NCBI GenBank assembly: GCA_025349905.2
Contig: MU624553.1
Location: forward strand, 1 to 63,045
Source: Blastocladiella britannica
Lineage: Eukaryota > Blastocladiomycota > Blastocladiomycetes > Blastocladiales > Blastocladiaceae
Length of the DNA: 63,045 nucleotides
Direction of reading: 5' to 3'
This document shows positions 23,624 to 34,549 of the stretch, piece by piece (position 1 is the stretch's first letter; each line of letters opens with the position of its first letter). The notes below the pieces were generated by a model, which was given only the letters and a program-made list of their open reading frames with translations, ran no database searches and was not told where the DNA came from. Made by a program: the position numbers and the translations under genes.

Positions 23624-24887
23624 CTACAAAATCTGGACGAGTGCCTGTGTGCGCGCACAAAATCCATCCAGTACCTGCATTGCCCCGCCCTCCATGATGG
23701 ACGTCACTGCCCGCTCCACCGCCTCCGTCATGGACGGCGCCTGCCCCGCAACATAGATCAGCGCCGCCGCGTTCAGCGACACAAACGACACGATCGGGTG
23801 CGTCCGCGGCAACCCACCGGACAGAAGCGTGCGCAACAGTGCTGCGTTGGCCGGCGCATCCCCACCGCGCACGGACGACAACGGGTGCGCTGGCAGCCCG
23901 AAATCGTTCGGATGAATGGTCTCGGTCGTCACCTGGCCCGACGGCAGCAGGTTCCACACGTCGGTTGGGCCGGCCGGGGAGATCTATTGTTTTTTTTTTT
24001 TGGGAGTCAGTCCAAGACCGCCAAACGAATGAAAATGGTTCAAATACCTCGTCCAAACCCTCGCGACCACACACCACCATGGCCCGGCGCACGCCCATCA
24101 GCCGCAACGACTCGACGGCCACGGGCGCCAGTTCGCTGGCATACACGCCAATGACGGCGCCGTGCGGGCGTGCCGGGTTCCCCAGTGGACCCAAGATATT
24201 GAACAGCGACGGCACGCCCAGTTCGCGGCGGGTCGGAGCCACGTGGCGCATGGCCGGGTGGAACGTGGGCGCGAATAGGAAACAGAACCCGGACTCGGCC
24301 AGGATCGCGTCGACGTGCTCGGGCTTGACCGCTGCCACCGCGCACCCGGCGGCTTCGAGCAGATCGGCCGACCCGGACGACGACGACGATGCGCGGTTGC
24401 CGTGCTTGGCCACCGTGCACCCTGCGCCCGCCGCCACCAGCGCCGCGGTCGTCGACACATTGTACGTATCGTGGCCGTCGCCGCCGGTACCGACAATATC
24501 CACCACGAACTTGTCTCCATTTTGGTCGAATGAGGGTAAAGGAACCGGCGCCGCGTGCTCTTGCATGACGCGCGCGGACGCTGCCACCACTGCCGGGTCG
24601 TGGTCGCGACCCGACGCGCGCAAGACTACCAGGAACGCGGCCGTCTGTGCGGGCGACGCGTGGCCTTCCAGCAAGTGGTGCATGACGGCGGTGATGTCGG
24701 AGATGGGCACGGTGGTTGGGTCCAGCAGGATCCGCTTGAGCGTGCGCTTGAGGTCACTACTACTCCCGTTACTGTTACTGTGGTGCTTGTTGGGCATTGG
24801 TTGTTGTTGGTCAGGCAGCAGTGCGACGGCGGCGGCGGGCAGCAGTTCGGCGAGCTTGGCACTGTGAGTTTCGGCAGTTCTGGTCAT
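23624..24887 (-). CDS. TRP4: anthranilate phosphoribosyltransferase
   Basis: Exons are 24887-24048 and 23983-23624, with a 64-bp intron (phase 0), giving 399 residues. The PRPP site is DIVGTGGDGHDTYNVST and the downstream KHGNRASSSSSGSADLLEA and NILGPLGNPARP are family hallmarks. The enzyme joins anthranilate to PRPP, the second committed step of tryptophan synthesis. The N-terminal 50 residues are a poorly conserved, partly Asn/Ser-rich extension before the helical domain (LKRILLDPTTVPIS). The ATG chosen is the only one in frame before the domain. It is divergent from TRP5, with 269 bp between the two start codons, so co-regulation is likely. Confidence 0.96.
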
Positions 24888-24986
24888 TTCTGTTCGCTGG
24901 TGTGTGTTTACTTTGAATGCGTTAGCTATGGAGCGAAAAGCGCAAAGAGGTGGGCGATACCGCGCCAAATGGATCGAAGAAAAAGA

Positions 24987-25058
24987 AAAAAAAATCCCCA
25001 TGTGCGGCCATAACTCATCGGGAACCGGGATATAAATCAGCACGTGGGGATTTTTTTT
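24987..25058. promoter_or_regulatory. inverted repeat centred between TRP4 and TRP5
   Basis: Arms at 24987-25004 (A-run then TCCCCATGTG) and 25041-25058 (CACGTGGGGA then a T-run) are reverse complements at 17 of 18 positions, with a 36-bp spacer. The centre is at about 25022.5, which is the midpoint between the TRP4 ATG (24887) and the TRP5 ATG (25157). The right arm contains a perfect E-box CACGTG; the left has CATGTG. The arrangement suggests a symmetric factor-binding element serving both genes. The factor is unknown; no exact Gcn4-type TGACTCA site is seen. Confidence 0.45.
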
Positions 25059-25071
25059 CTGATGGCGGCCG

Positions 25072-25078
25072 TATAAAG
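25072..25078 (+). promoter_or_regulatory. TATA-like box upstream of TRP5
   Basis: TATAAAG stands 85 bp upstream of the TRP5 ATG, followed by CT-rich sequence typical of a transcription start region. A second TATAAAT lies at 25031-25037, inside the inverted-repeat spacer. Position and motif only. Confidence 0.4.
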
Positions 25079-25156
25079 AGCCGACCTTAACCTTCGCCTT
25101 TCGTTCTCTTCCTTGAGTACCTCTGTATCAACAACAACCAAATACCAAAAAGAGAA

Positions 25157-27361
25157 ATGACTGCAACCACCACCACCTCCTCGCGCATTCGCGACTCGTT
25201 CGAGCGTGCCCGTGCCCAGCGTAAAGCTGCCTTTGTCGCGTACGTCACGGCCGGCTACCCGACCATCGACACCACCCCCAAGCTGATGCTCGCGCTCCAG
25301 GAGGGCGGTGCCGACGTCATTGAGCTGGGCGTACCCTTTACCGACCCGCTTGCCGACGGCCCGACCATCCAGGCCTCGACCCACGTACGTTCTTTCCATT
25401 TCCTCTATGGCTCTGATCGCCTAAACTAACTAAAAATGTAAAAAAAATAGATTGCCCTGCAAAACGGCACCGACATCCAAGCGTGCCTCAAGATGGTCCG
25501 TGACGCGCGCAACCTGGGCGTGACGGTCCCCGTCCTGTTCATGGGCTACTACAACCCGTTCCTGCAGTACGGCGAGTCGGCGCTGATGCGCGACTGTGCG
25601 GCGGCGGGCGTTGACGGGTTCATTGTGGTGGACCTGCCGCCCGAGGAGTCGGCGACGTTCCGTGCCACCGCCGCCGCCGCCGGGCTGAGCTACGTGCCGT
25701 TGATCACGCCCTCGACGTCGCTGTCGCGTATCGAGCAGCTGGCTCCCGTCGCCGACTCGTTCATTTACGTGGTCTCGCGCATGGGCGTCACCGGCGAGCA
25801 GTCGGCGGTGTCCACGGGCCTGCCCGATCTGATTGCGCGCATCCGTCAGTACAACAAGGACGTGCCGCTGGCGGTCGGCTTCGGGGTCACGTCGCGCGCG
25901 CACTTTGTGGACGTGGCGCGGCTGGCGGAGGGGGTCGTGATTGGGTCCAAGATCATCAACGTCATCAAGGCTGCGACTACGCCCTCGGCTGCCGTGGACG
26001 CCGTGCGCGCGTTTGCCCGCGACGTCACTGGCGCCGATGAGCCGGCCGGTACCTCTGCTGCCGCTTACTCCAAGGAAGCGCATGCCACTGCCGCCACCGC
26101 CACCAGCAAGGACGGGTGGAAGCACCTGACGCAGCCCAACTTTTTGCTCAACCCGCGCTTCGGCGAGTTTGGCGGGCAGTACGTTCCCGAGGCGCTGGTG
26201 GACTGTCTGCGCGAGCTGGAGGCCGCGTACGTGGCCGCCAAGGCCGACCCGGAGTTTTGGGCCGAGTTCCGCCGCGAGTACACGTACATGGGCCGCCCGT
26301 CGCCGCTGCACCTGGCGGCGCGACTGACCGAGCATGCGGGAGGTGCGCGCATCTGGCTCAAGCGCGAGGACCTGAACCATACCGGGTCGCACAAGATCAA
26401 CAATGCGATGGGCCAGATCCTGGTGGCCAAACGGCTGGGCAAGAAGCGCATCATTGCCGAAACCGGTGCGGGCCAGCACGGCGTGGCGACGGCGACCGTG
26501 TGCGCGAAGCTCGGGCTCGAGTGCGTGATTTACATGGGCGCGGCCGACTGCGAGCGCCAGCGGCTCAACGTGTTCCGCATCCAGCTGCTGGGCGCCACCG
26601 TAGTCCCCGTCGAGTCCGGGTCGCGCACGCTGAAAGACGCGATCAACGAGGCCATGCGCGACTGGGTCACCAACGTCGAGTCCACGCACTACCTGGTCGG
26701 GTCGGCGATCGGCCCGCACCCGTTCCCGACACTGGTGCGCGAGTTCCAGTCGGTGATTGGCCGCGAGGCGCTGGTGCAGTTCCGCGAGCAGCAGCACACG
26801 GCCAATGTCCCCGAGCTCGACGGGTCCAAGAAGTTCCCCGACGCGGTGGTGGCGTGCGTGGGCGGCGGGTCCAATGCCATTGGGCTTTTTGGCCCCGTGG
26901 CCGATGCGGGCGACGAGGCCAAACACGTGCGGATTGTGGGCGTCGAGGCCGCCGGCGAGGGCATTGAGACGGGCCGGCACTCGGCGACTCTGGCAAAGGG
27001 CGTGCCCGGTGTGCTGCACGGCACCCGCACGTACCTGCTGCAGGATGCCAAGGGGCAGGTGATTGAGACCCACAGTGTGTCGGCGGGGCTCGACTACCCG
27101 GGCGTCGGGCCCGAGCACGCGCACCTCAAGCTGTCGGGCCGCGCCGAGTACGTTGCGGTCGATGACAAGCAGTGCATGGTCGGGTTCGAGACGCTGGCCA
27201 AGCTCGAGGGCATCATCCCTGCGCTCGAGACTGCGCACGCCGTGTACGCGGTGATTGATCTGGCCAAGGAGATGGGCAAGGGCAAGGATATCATTATTTG
27301 TGTCTCGGGCCGCGGCGACAAGGACGTGAACCAGGTCATGAAGATCAACGGGTTTGAGTAA
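25157..27361 (+). CDS. TRP5: tryptophan synthase, fused alpha-beta
   Basis: Exons are 25157-25384 and 25451-27361, with a 66-bp intron, giving 712 residues. The alpha half (about 1-290) contains [19 protein letters not shown] with the catalytic Glu and Asp, and [11 protein letters not shown] short Ala/Thr-rich linker follows. The beta half starts at [18 protein letters not shown] and has [10 protein letters not shown] with the PLP-binding Lys, [11 protein letters not shown] and [10 protein letters not shown] for the cofactor phosphate. This is the usual fungal single-chain enzyme that converts indole-3-glycerol phosphate and serine to tryptophan. All key residues are present and length is normal. 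It is divergent from TRP4; its stop lies only 50 bp before the HRQ1 start. Confidence 0.98.
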
Positions 27362-27411
27362 ATACATTTTGACTGAGTCATTTATCTCTATATTTCTTGC
27401 ATAACACGACC

Positions 27412-30400
27412 ATGAAGCGCGGCAACGATGGTCCACTGGTGCCGCCGCCGCAGGAGGACGCGAGCAAGCGTGCGCGCTTCGTCGCTACCACGGCATCGTC
27501 ATCACCAGTGTCGTCGTCGCCGGTTCCGGACGACCGCGTTGCGACGGCCACCAAGCTGTTCCAGTCGCTGGCAACTACCCTGACATTTCTAGCCGTGCGA
27601 AATGTGCACGAGGTGGCATACGAAAAGCTCGCCGGTTCATCTAGGGCCAGCACGACAGCAGCACCGAGTCCCTGGACGTTACCGCGACTGCGCGACCTGC
27701 TGGCCATTGGCCGCGACCTGGTCACGGCCGGGTACGTTGACCCGACCGACCGTGACGCGCGCGCTCGCCGAGTGCCCGGGTCGGTGGCCGATGTGCCCAT
27801 GGACGACATTCCATCGTCCTCTTCATTGTCAATATCGTCGGTTCCACAGCACCGATCGCCCAATGCGGTGCTGGTGATTAGTCTGCTGCACCGCAACGAG
27901 CACAATATGGTCTCGATCACGGCCAGCAGCAGCAGTCTTGGCCGTGGGAGCGCTGGTAGTCGCGGAGCTGCTGCTGCGGCTGCTGCTAATCGCGTCAAGG
28001 CCATGACGGCCGCGGTGGAGCGCAAAGTCGCAGCGTTCCGGGCCGCCGCGAGTGCGGTCGTGGCCAAGTGCAAGCGCGAGGTATTCTTGTTATTTACTGC
28101 CATCCCGCCCTCTTCACTGGACTGACCACACAGGGAATAGTCGTTGGACCTGGACGACCACTTGAACACGCTGACTGCAGCGATCCTGCCCGACCAGAGC
28201 CGCGAATCGACTCCGCCAGAGCTGCCGAGCAAGTACCGCATTCCAACAGCCCCTCCGACCGCCAACCCGTCCGATGATGCGGCTCCACCGGACGTGCACG
28301 CGCTGCTGCAAGAGAGCGACGGAGTGCAAGCGGAGCCGTTCTACCGCGGGCAGATCGTGGCCAGTATCGCCACCGAGGCGCGCGCGGCCATCACGGTTCC
28401 GGCCACGGAGGTGCTGTCGCCGCGGGTGGCCGAGGGGATTAAAGCCGCGCGTGGAGTCACGGATCTGTACGAGCACCAGGCGCGCGCGCTTCGGGTATTG
28501 TTACCGCCGCAGCAGTCGAATACGGTGGAACAGCCGCAGCACGTGGTGATTACCACCACCACCGCGTCGGGCAAGTCGCTCGTGTACCAGTCGGCGGCGA
28601 TGATGGCCATGGAAGCGCACCGTGGTCCCGCAGTCGCCGCACCGCGCGTACTGTACATTGCGCCGACGAAAGCCCTCGCGCACGACCAGCTGCGGAGCTG
28701 GCGTGCGGTCGCCGGCGCGTGTCTTGACTGGGTCCAAGTCGACACGCTCGATGGCGACACTCCACCCGAGACCCGTAAGAGGTTACGCGAGTCGGCGCAC
28801 GTGCTGCTGACCAACCCGGACATGTTGCATGTGACGGTGCTCCCGATGCACCGCGAGTGGACGGAAGTGATCCGGCACTTGCGGTACGTGGTGGTGGACG
28901 AGATGCACCAGTACCGCGGGGTGTTTGGGTCGCACTGCGGGTGGATCTTTCGCCGGCTGTTGCGCGTGGCGGCCATGTACGGGAACCGGTCGGTGCAGTT
29001 TATCGCATGCTCGGCTACCATTGGCAATCCGGTACTTTTTTTTTTTCCTATTGTCTGTTCAGCATACTGAATGTATATTACATAGCTGGAGCACGCGCAG
29101 CGGCTCTTTTACTATACGCCAGTGCTCGTGGACTCGGACACGTCCCCGAGTCCGTCGCGGCTGACGGTTGTCTGGAACCCGTCCGCACCCCCACAATCAA
29201 CCAATGCGGTCGCAGCTACCCCTGGCCGATCGAAAGGCACACCCGCGACGCCAGATGCCGCGCGTCTGTTCGTATACTTGGTCCGGCGGCACGTGCGCGT
29301 ACTAGCATTCACCAAGACCCGCACCGCGTGCGAGCTTCTGTTTAAAGAGATCACCACAGTGCTGGGCGGCGATCTGCACGGCCGGGTGATGGCATACCGC
29401 GCGGGTTACCATGTGGACGAGCGGCGGCGGATCGAGCGCGGGTTGACATCGGGCGAGCTGATTGGGGTGGTGGCGACCAATGCGTTGGAGGTTGGGATCG
29501 ATATTGGGAGCATTGGTACTTTTACCTTTTCCTTGGTTGTTGTGTCTGACCGATTTGCTGTGTGTGAGATCTTTAGACGTCGTGCTTCATGTTGGGTACC
29601 CTGGAAGCGCTGCCCTCGTACGTTGTCACTTCTCCAAAAAAATAAAAAAAATCACGACAAAGTGATGCTCATTCAGAATCCATGAATAGAAACAACAAGC
29701 AGGCCGTGCCGGCCGCCGTGACCGTTCGAGCGCCTCGATTCTGATCACCGATACCGCCCCACTCGACCAGCACTTGGCGCGGCACCCAGAAAAGGTCTTG
29801 AATCCACCGTGCGAGCAGACGGTGGTCACCGACCCGACGTCTGTCCCCGTCGCGGCCACGCAGCTTCCCTGTGCGGCGTACGAGGTTCCGATCGACCCGC
29901 ATACCGAAGAGTACTTGCCCGCGATCGAGGGCGGGTGGTTGGCGTGTGCGGCGGAAAAGTTGACCGAGAATCGCACCACGGAGGTATCTATTGTCTCGTT
30001 TTTTTTTTGACATTTCGACGTGGTTTATACTGATAATCATGGATAGCTCTTGGAATCGACGGTTTCGTGGCCATCGCGCAACGTTTCAATCCGGGCGTTG
30101 CAGTCGGACGAGTTTATGGTGGTGGACCGGACGCGGCTGGACGCGCAAAAGGTGCTCGAATACGTCAGTGGCGATCGGGTCGGGTACTCGATCTATGTTG
30201 GTTCGTGTCATCTTTTAATGTTGTCGTAATATGCGGCCAACTCATTATTTGTGTATGGACAGGTGGTATCTTCTTGCACCAAGGCAAATCGTACTTGATC
30301 ACCGAGGTGATGCCGGATCGGATGCTTGCACATGTGCGGCAGACAACCGCCAATTATTACACGGCTGTCCGGTATGGAACGACTTATTTTTTGTTGTTGT

Positions 30401-31223
30401 CTCTCGAGACTCACACATTTATATCCCACCAGTGCGTTTTCCGAGGTCGATCCCATCCAGGAACTGGATCAGCGTGTCCTCGAATGTGGGCAACACCTGA
30501 CCCACGGCACCGTGCAAGGTACCTCAATCCTTTTTTCTTTAACACGCTCTGTGAATTGGGCCTCAATAATGATCTTACAATCAGTGACCCACTTTGTCAC
30601 CGGCTTCCACAAGCTCCACGTCACCACGCGCGCGGTACTCGACACGGTAGACATGGCGACCCCACCATTCAAACGCACCACCAAGGGCACGTACGTGGAC
30701 TTGTCGCCGACGACTGTCCGGGCCCTTGACGCACTACCAATCGATGGGGCGGCACTGGAAATGTCGAATGCCCATGCTGCGATCCATAGCGTCAACCATT
30801 TACTCATGAATGTGCTACCCATGGCGGTCGCTGGGGCTACGGCCGAGGACCCGGACGTCGGGTGCGAGTGTCGGACGGCCGCGGCGATGGGCCATGATCG
30901 GCCGTACCGGTAACGTATTTTTTTCTTTATTTTGTTTGATGGACAAGACTGACATGATGTGATTGAAAAGGGTTCTCATGTACGATCGGACAGCTGGCGG
31001 CTTGGGCCACGCGCGCCGCGCGTTCCAGCAGTTTTCGACGCTTCTAGAGACGGCCCGAAGCGTGGTTGGCGAGTGTCCGTGCGAGGGCGGATGCGTCGAG
31101 TGCATTGTGTGGAAGGGGTGCACGGGCGACAATGACCAGGTGTTCAAGGCGGGGGCGGTCGCATTGCTGGACGCTCTGTTACTGAAGGTCATCGATGTGG
31201 GGGTGCAAGCAGCGGATCCATGA
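27412..31223 (+). CDS. HRQ1: RecQ-like DNA helicase Hrq1
   Basis: There are ten exons: 27412-28080, 28141-29031, 29086-29515, 29577-29617, 29690-29983, 30047-30200, 30263-30371, 30433-30518, 30585-30909 and 30971-31223. Introns are 54-72 bp and all phases close at about 1,083 residues. Helicase motifs include [14 protein letters not shown] (Walker A), [21 protein letters not shown] (DExH box), [21 protein letters not shown] and QQAGRAGRR. The C-terminus has the DUF1998 zinc motif [15 protein letters not shown]. This combination defines Hrq1, the fungal RecQ4-like 3'-5' helicase involved in crosslink repair and telomere maintenance. The 41-nt fourth exon encodes [11 protein letters not shown], just before the arginine-finger motif. 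Residues 1-220 are divergent and partly disordered. No metallo or BRCT domain is present. Confidence 0.93.
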
Positions 31224-31251
31224 AATTTATAAAGAAATATATCTATTCAGA

Positions 31252-31907
31252 TCAGTGCCTCTTAAGTCGCTGCATTGGCGTGTACTCGCCCGGGTCCGGC
31301 AGTCTGAAGTCGATGCTCTATTCAAAGGTGTGAGGTGGCAAAGTCTGCAACACAATAAACGCGTCCGATAAAAAGAACAAAAGAAACGCACCACGCTCCG
31401 CGCGTCCATGCCAAACCGCATCCCCAGCCGGTCCGCGACCCAATCGGCACGCGTTCCCATTGTTGTTACCGCCGACATGCTCTCATCGTTGCCACGTCGT
31501 CCCGACAGTTCCGGATCGGCCGACATGAGCAACGCGATCCCGCCGCTGATGGCCACCAAGAGCACCACCGCCACGCCGACAAACAGCGCTAGTTCGGTCG
31601 ACACGTCCTGCACCTCGATTGTTCCTGGGCTGCTAGTGGTGATGACCGCTGTTACTCCTGCTGCAGCCATGCCGGTGGCCAGGGCGGCTGCCAGTTCGTT
31701 GGTGGAGCGCATGGCAAAGATCGAAGGTGGTTGCCCTTGTGGTGGTGGTGGTGGGGGTCGGTCGGGACTGGCGTTGGCGTTGGCGTTGACGGCGGCCGGA
31801 GCACAGGCCAGCACGAGGACCAATATGAGGACCAGGGAAAAGGCCATGGCGACCGGCGACAGGGCCTTTTTCTTCCTCAAGAGCGCTGCTGGTGATCTGA
31901 CAATCAT
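31252..31907 (-). CDS. hypothetical single-pass membrane protein
   Basis: Exons are 31907-31392 and 31317-31252, separated by a 74-bp intron (GTGCGT...GAATAG, phase 0), giving 193 residues. The N-terminal 42 residues look like a signal peptide: a basic stretch (RKKK), a hydrophobic run (AFSLVLILVLVLACA) and a plausible cleavage site after AVNA. A shorter start at 31847 has a better ATG context. A proline run follows, then a low-complexity Ala/Thr-rich stretch and a single membrane span (LALFVGVAVVLLVAISGGIA). The cytosolic tail ends LPDPGEYTPMQRLKRH, encoded by the small second exon. The layout suggests a type I plasma-membrane or vesicle protein. No family is recognised. Confidence 0.55.
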
Positions 31908-32002
31908 TATTTTTCTCTTTAAATTTTTTTTTAGAGGAAAGAGTGTGCAGATAGGAGGGTACGCCGTACCTTGCCCCTCCAATACAACAAAAAAAAAAAA
32001 GA

Positions 32003-33247
32003 ATGATGAAGGATCAACTGGGCCCAACTGGCGTCCTGCACACGGGCCGCACGCGCGACGATATTGCCGCCAGCCAGCGCGCGTTTCTGGCCGCCAGCAA
32101 GCGCCATGCCACCGCCGCCAACCACGCCGAGTTTCTCGTCCTGCCACCGTCCACATCGACCACGCGATCGTCCTCCCCTGCTGCCCGTCCTCCTGGTGTT
32201 CATGGACCCTTAGAAGTTGCAATGCCAGTCGTCACGACCCTTCGGCATATTGGTCCCGGCCAAGTCGAGCGGATCCAGCAACGCACGCACGCGTCCACGA
32301 CGCACTACGCGTCCTCCTCGTCTGACGTAATGGTAAAAAATGAGGGTGGGTCAACAACGTGCTCGCGCGTCCAGCTCAAACGGCTCGACCGCGCAACATC
32401 GCACATTCGCCGATCAGTCGCCGTGAACCGCGACGACGACGTGCTGGCTCTATCGCTGGCATCGCGTGTGTACCACCACCGCGAGCGGGAACTGGCGCTG
32501 ATCCCGGACGCGTGGCGGGGCCGGATCTCGCGGCTGTGGCAGCTCTTGAATTTCCGCACTGGTATTATACTTTTTATGAAGCAGTACATGGTCGTATGGT
32601 ATAGCTGACCGTGTTCGTATAAAGAACCGGCGGGCTTCTCGCGCCTGACACTGACCGCGGCCATTGAACTGCTCCACCGCCGGCTATGCCAGATCGAGTC
32701 CAACTACGCGCTATGGTTCCGGACTCTCGTCCGCGCCGGCATCCTCCTCGACCCAACGCACTTACGTCCCGGCGTAACAGACCTGCGCACGCCAGATACG
32801 CAGCCCTACCACCCGCTGTACACGCAAGACGGTGCCGAGTCCCCGATCAACTTACCCTCCCCGCCGCGCGACACGTGTGTTGCCGCGGCGGTATGGGAAG
32901 TGAGGCGCGAGTTGGCGTGCGCCGCGTACGCTCAGGGGACGATGGATGTGGCGGGCGCAATGAAGGCGGGCGTGTTTACGGATCCAAGGGTGGTCCGTGG
33001 CCGGTTTGCGGCGGCGGCCGTGCAGCGGATCGAGGGCCGGGTAGTGGCGGTTCAGGCGCGCGCGCCGTTGTGGTTTGCGCTCAACACGGTTGCTTCTGCT
33101 CCTACCGCCTCCACCAGTGCAAGAGGTGCTGCGAACGTTGCTGTTGGGTTGCCCGGGTTCACTGATCCGCCGCCGCTGGTGCGCATTGCGTGCGAGGGGC
33201 CACGGTGGCGACTGTACGTCGAGAACGAGCCGCAGATCCCCACTTGA
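32003..33247 (+). CDS. conserved-looking hypothetical protein
   Basis: Exons are 32003-32561 and 32625-33247, with a 63-bp intron in phase 1, giving 393 residues. Two consecutive ATGs open the frame. The N-terminal third is Ala/Ser/Thr-rich. The middle (LALSLASRVYHHRERELALI, then IELLHRRLCQIESNYALWF) is predicted helical with regular hydrophobic spacing. The C-terminus has a repeated beta-like pattern (RIEGRVVAVQARAPLWFAL, LVRIACEGPRWRLYVE). No signal peptide, membrane span or catalytic motif is evident and no family is recognised. Splice phase, codon bias and the ordered central region support a real protein. It converges on SAF4, with only 17 bp between the two stops. Confidence 0.65.
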
Positions 33248-33264
33248 AATATATATACATTCGA

Positions 33265-34510
33265 CTAGAATCCAAATGCGCCGCCGTCGCGCGACCGCTG
33301 AAGCGCGGCTTTGAGCATTCGGCTGGTCCGTCGCGACCCTTCGGCGTCTCCGCTCGCCCCTCCATTGGGATCGCGGGTTGACAACGATTTGCCCGTGGGC
33401 CGAGGTGTCGTCTTTGGACGCAAGACAGGCTCGGCCAAGATCTTGGCCTTTCGTCGGTCCAGAGTTGCCAATGATCGCGACGCGGATGCTTTTTTTTTTT
33501 GTGTTTCGTCGAGCCAGACCAGTCAAGAGAGAAGGATGAAGAGCGCTCACCGCGCGGACCAGGGGAATCAATGGGATGAATGGATTGAGTCGTATACGTG
33601 CGAATGCCAAAATGATTAAAGAATACGAACCCTCACTGACAAGTGACCGCGCCTCGGCGAGATCCTCGGCGGTCGCAGGCCCAATCGGTAACGTGGTCCC
33701 GACCCGTGCCGCCAATGCTCGCGAATCAGCCTCGTTGGCCTTGCGCACCGCTTTTTCTTCCTATTGCTCATAACATCAGTCAAAGAAAATGGACCAAGAT
33801 GATTGGGTACGCACTCGGAACTTGCGACGCATGGCCTGGTTCATGGAAAAGTCGTCGCCCCATCGCGCGTCTGACACGTCCATGAGCCGCTCAATCTCTT
33901 CGCGATTCGCTTGGGCCACGGCCGCATCGCGTGCGTCGCGGTCCAGTCGCGCCAGCGGATCGGCATTGGTCGCCTCGGCCTCGTCTCGTGCTGTATTCCT
34001 TCACCCAGGTCAGCTCATTCACCCCAGAGAAAATGAGCGATAACGTACACGTCAACTTCATCACCCCAGCATCCTCGGGCTCGTACGTCTCGACTTTGCG
34101 GCGCGCGCCCTCGTGGCAGACGTACTCGGCGTTTTTTGGGTCGGTCCGGATCTCGAACCACCCGCTGCACAGGTGGCACTTGCACCGGAACCCCCAGATG
34201 ACCGTCGACAGGTATTTCCCGACGGCCTTCTTTTGTGCATTGTACCGCACGCCCTTGCCAATGGGTTTTGCGCAGTGCCCGCACCAGATATTGAACGGCA
34301 TTTCGAACCGGACCACCAAAACACCATCGGACTCGAGTTTGCTCGCGCGTTTGCCCAATGGGTGCACGCCCAAGTGCTGGTTCACGGACCGGTGTTTTTT
34401 CGGGTCTTTTTGTATTTTTTTATTTGTCAATTTCATTGCGCATTCCAGCGGTATTCTGGCGAATACACGGTACCAAAGTCCTTTGGAAAGTATTTATTAA
34501 AGCCTTGCAT
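33265..34510 (-). CDS. SAF4: CWC16 splicing factor, Saf4/CCDC130 type
   Basis: Exons are 34510-34474, 34405-34049, 33990-33815, 33760-33631 and 33488-33265, giving 307 residues. The spliced N-terminus reads MQGFNKYFPKDFDPKKH, then LVVRFEMPFNIWCGHC and IGKGVRYNAQKKAVGKY, then FRCKCHLC. The two CxxC pairs form the zinc site of the CWC16 family. Family members (Yju2, Saf4/CCDC130) act in the spliceosome; the C-terminal pattern SDARWGDDFSMNQAMRRKFR favours the Saf4/CCDC130 branch. The first exon encodes only 12 residues, so the start would be missed without splicing. The fourth intron (142 bp) is twice the local norm and its acceptor is the least certain. The C-terminus is basic and disordered. 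Confidence 0.9.
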
Positions 34511-34549
34511 TCTGGAATTTGATTTGGCAGGCGAAAGAGAAAAAAAAAT

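Noticed and set aside
26116..26967. Arg/Gly-rich frame overlapping TRP5
   Set aside because: It is a shadow of the GC-rich TRP5 coding sequence, with no sensible composition.
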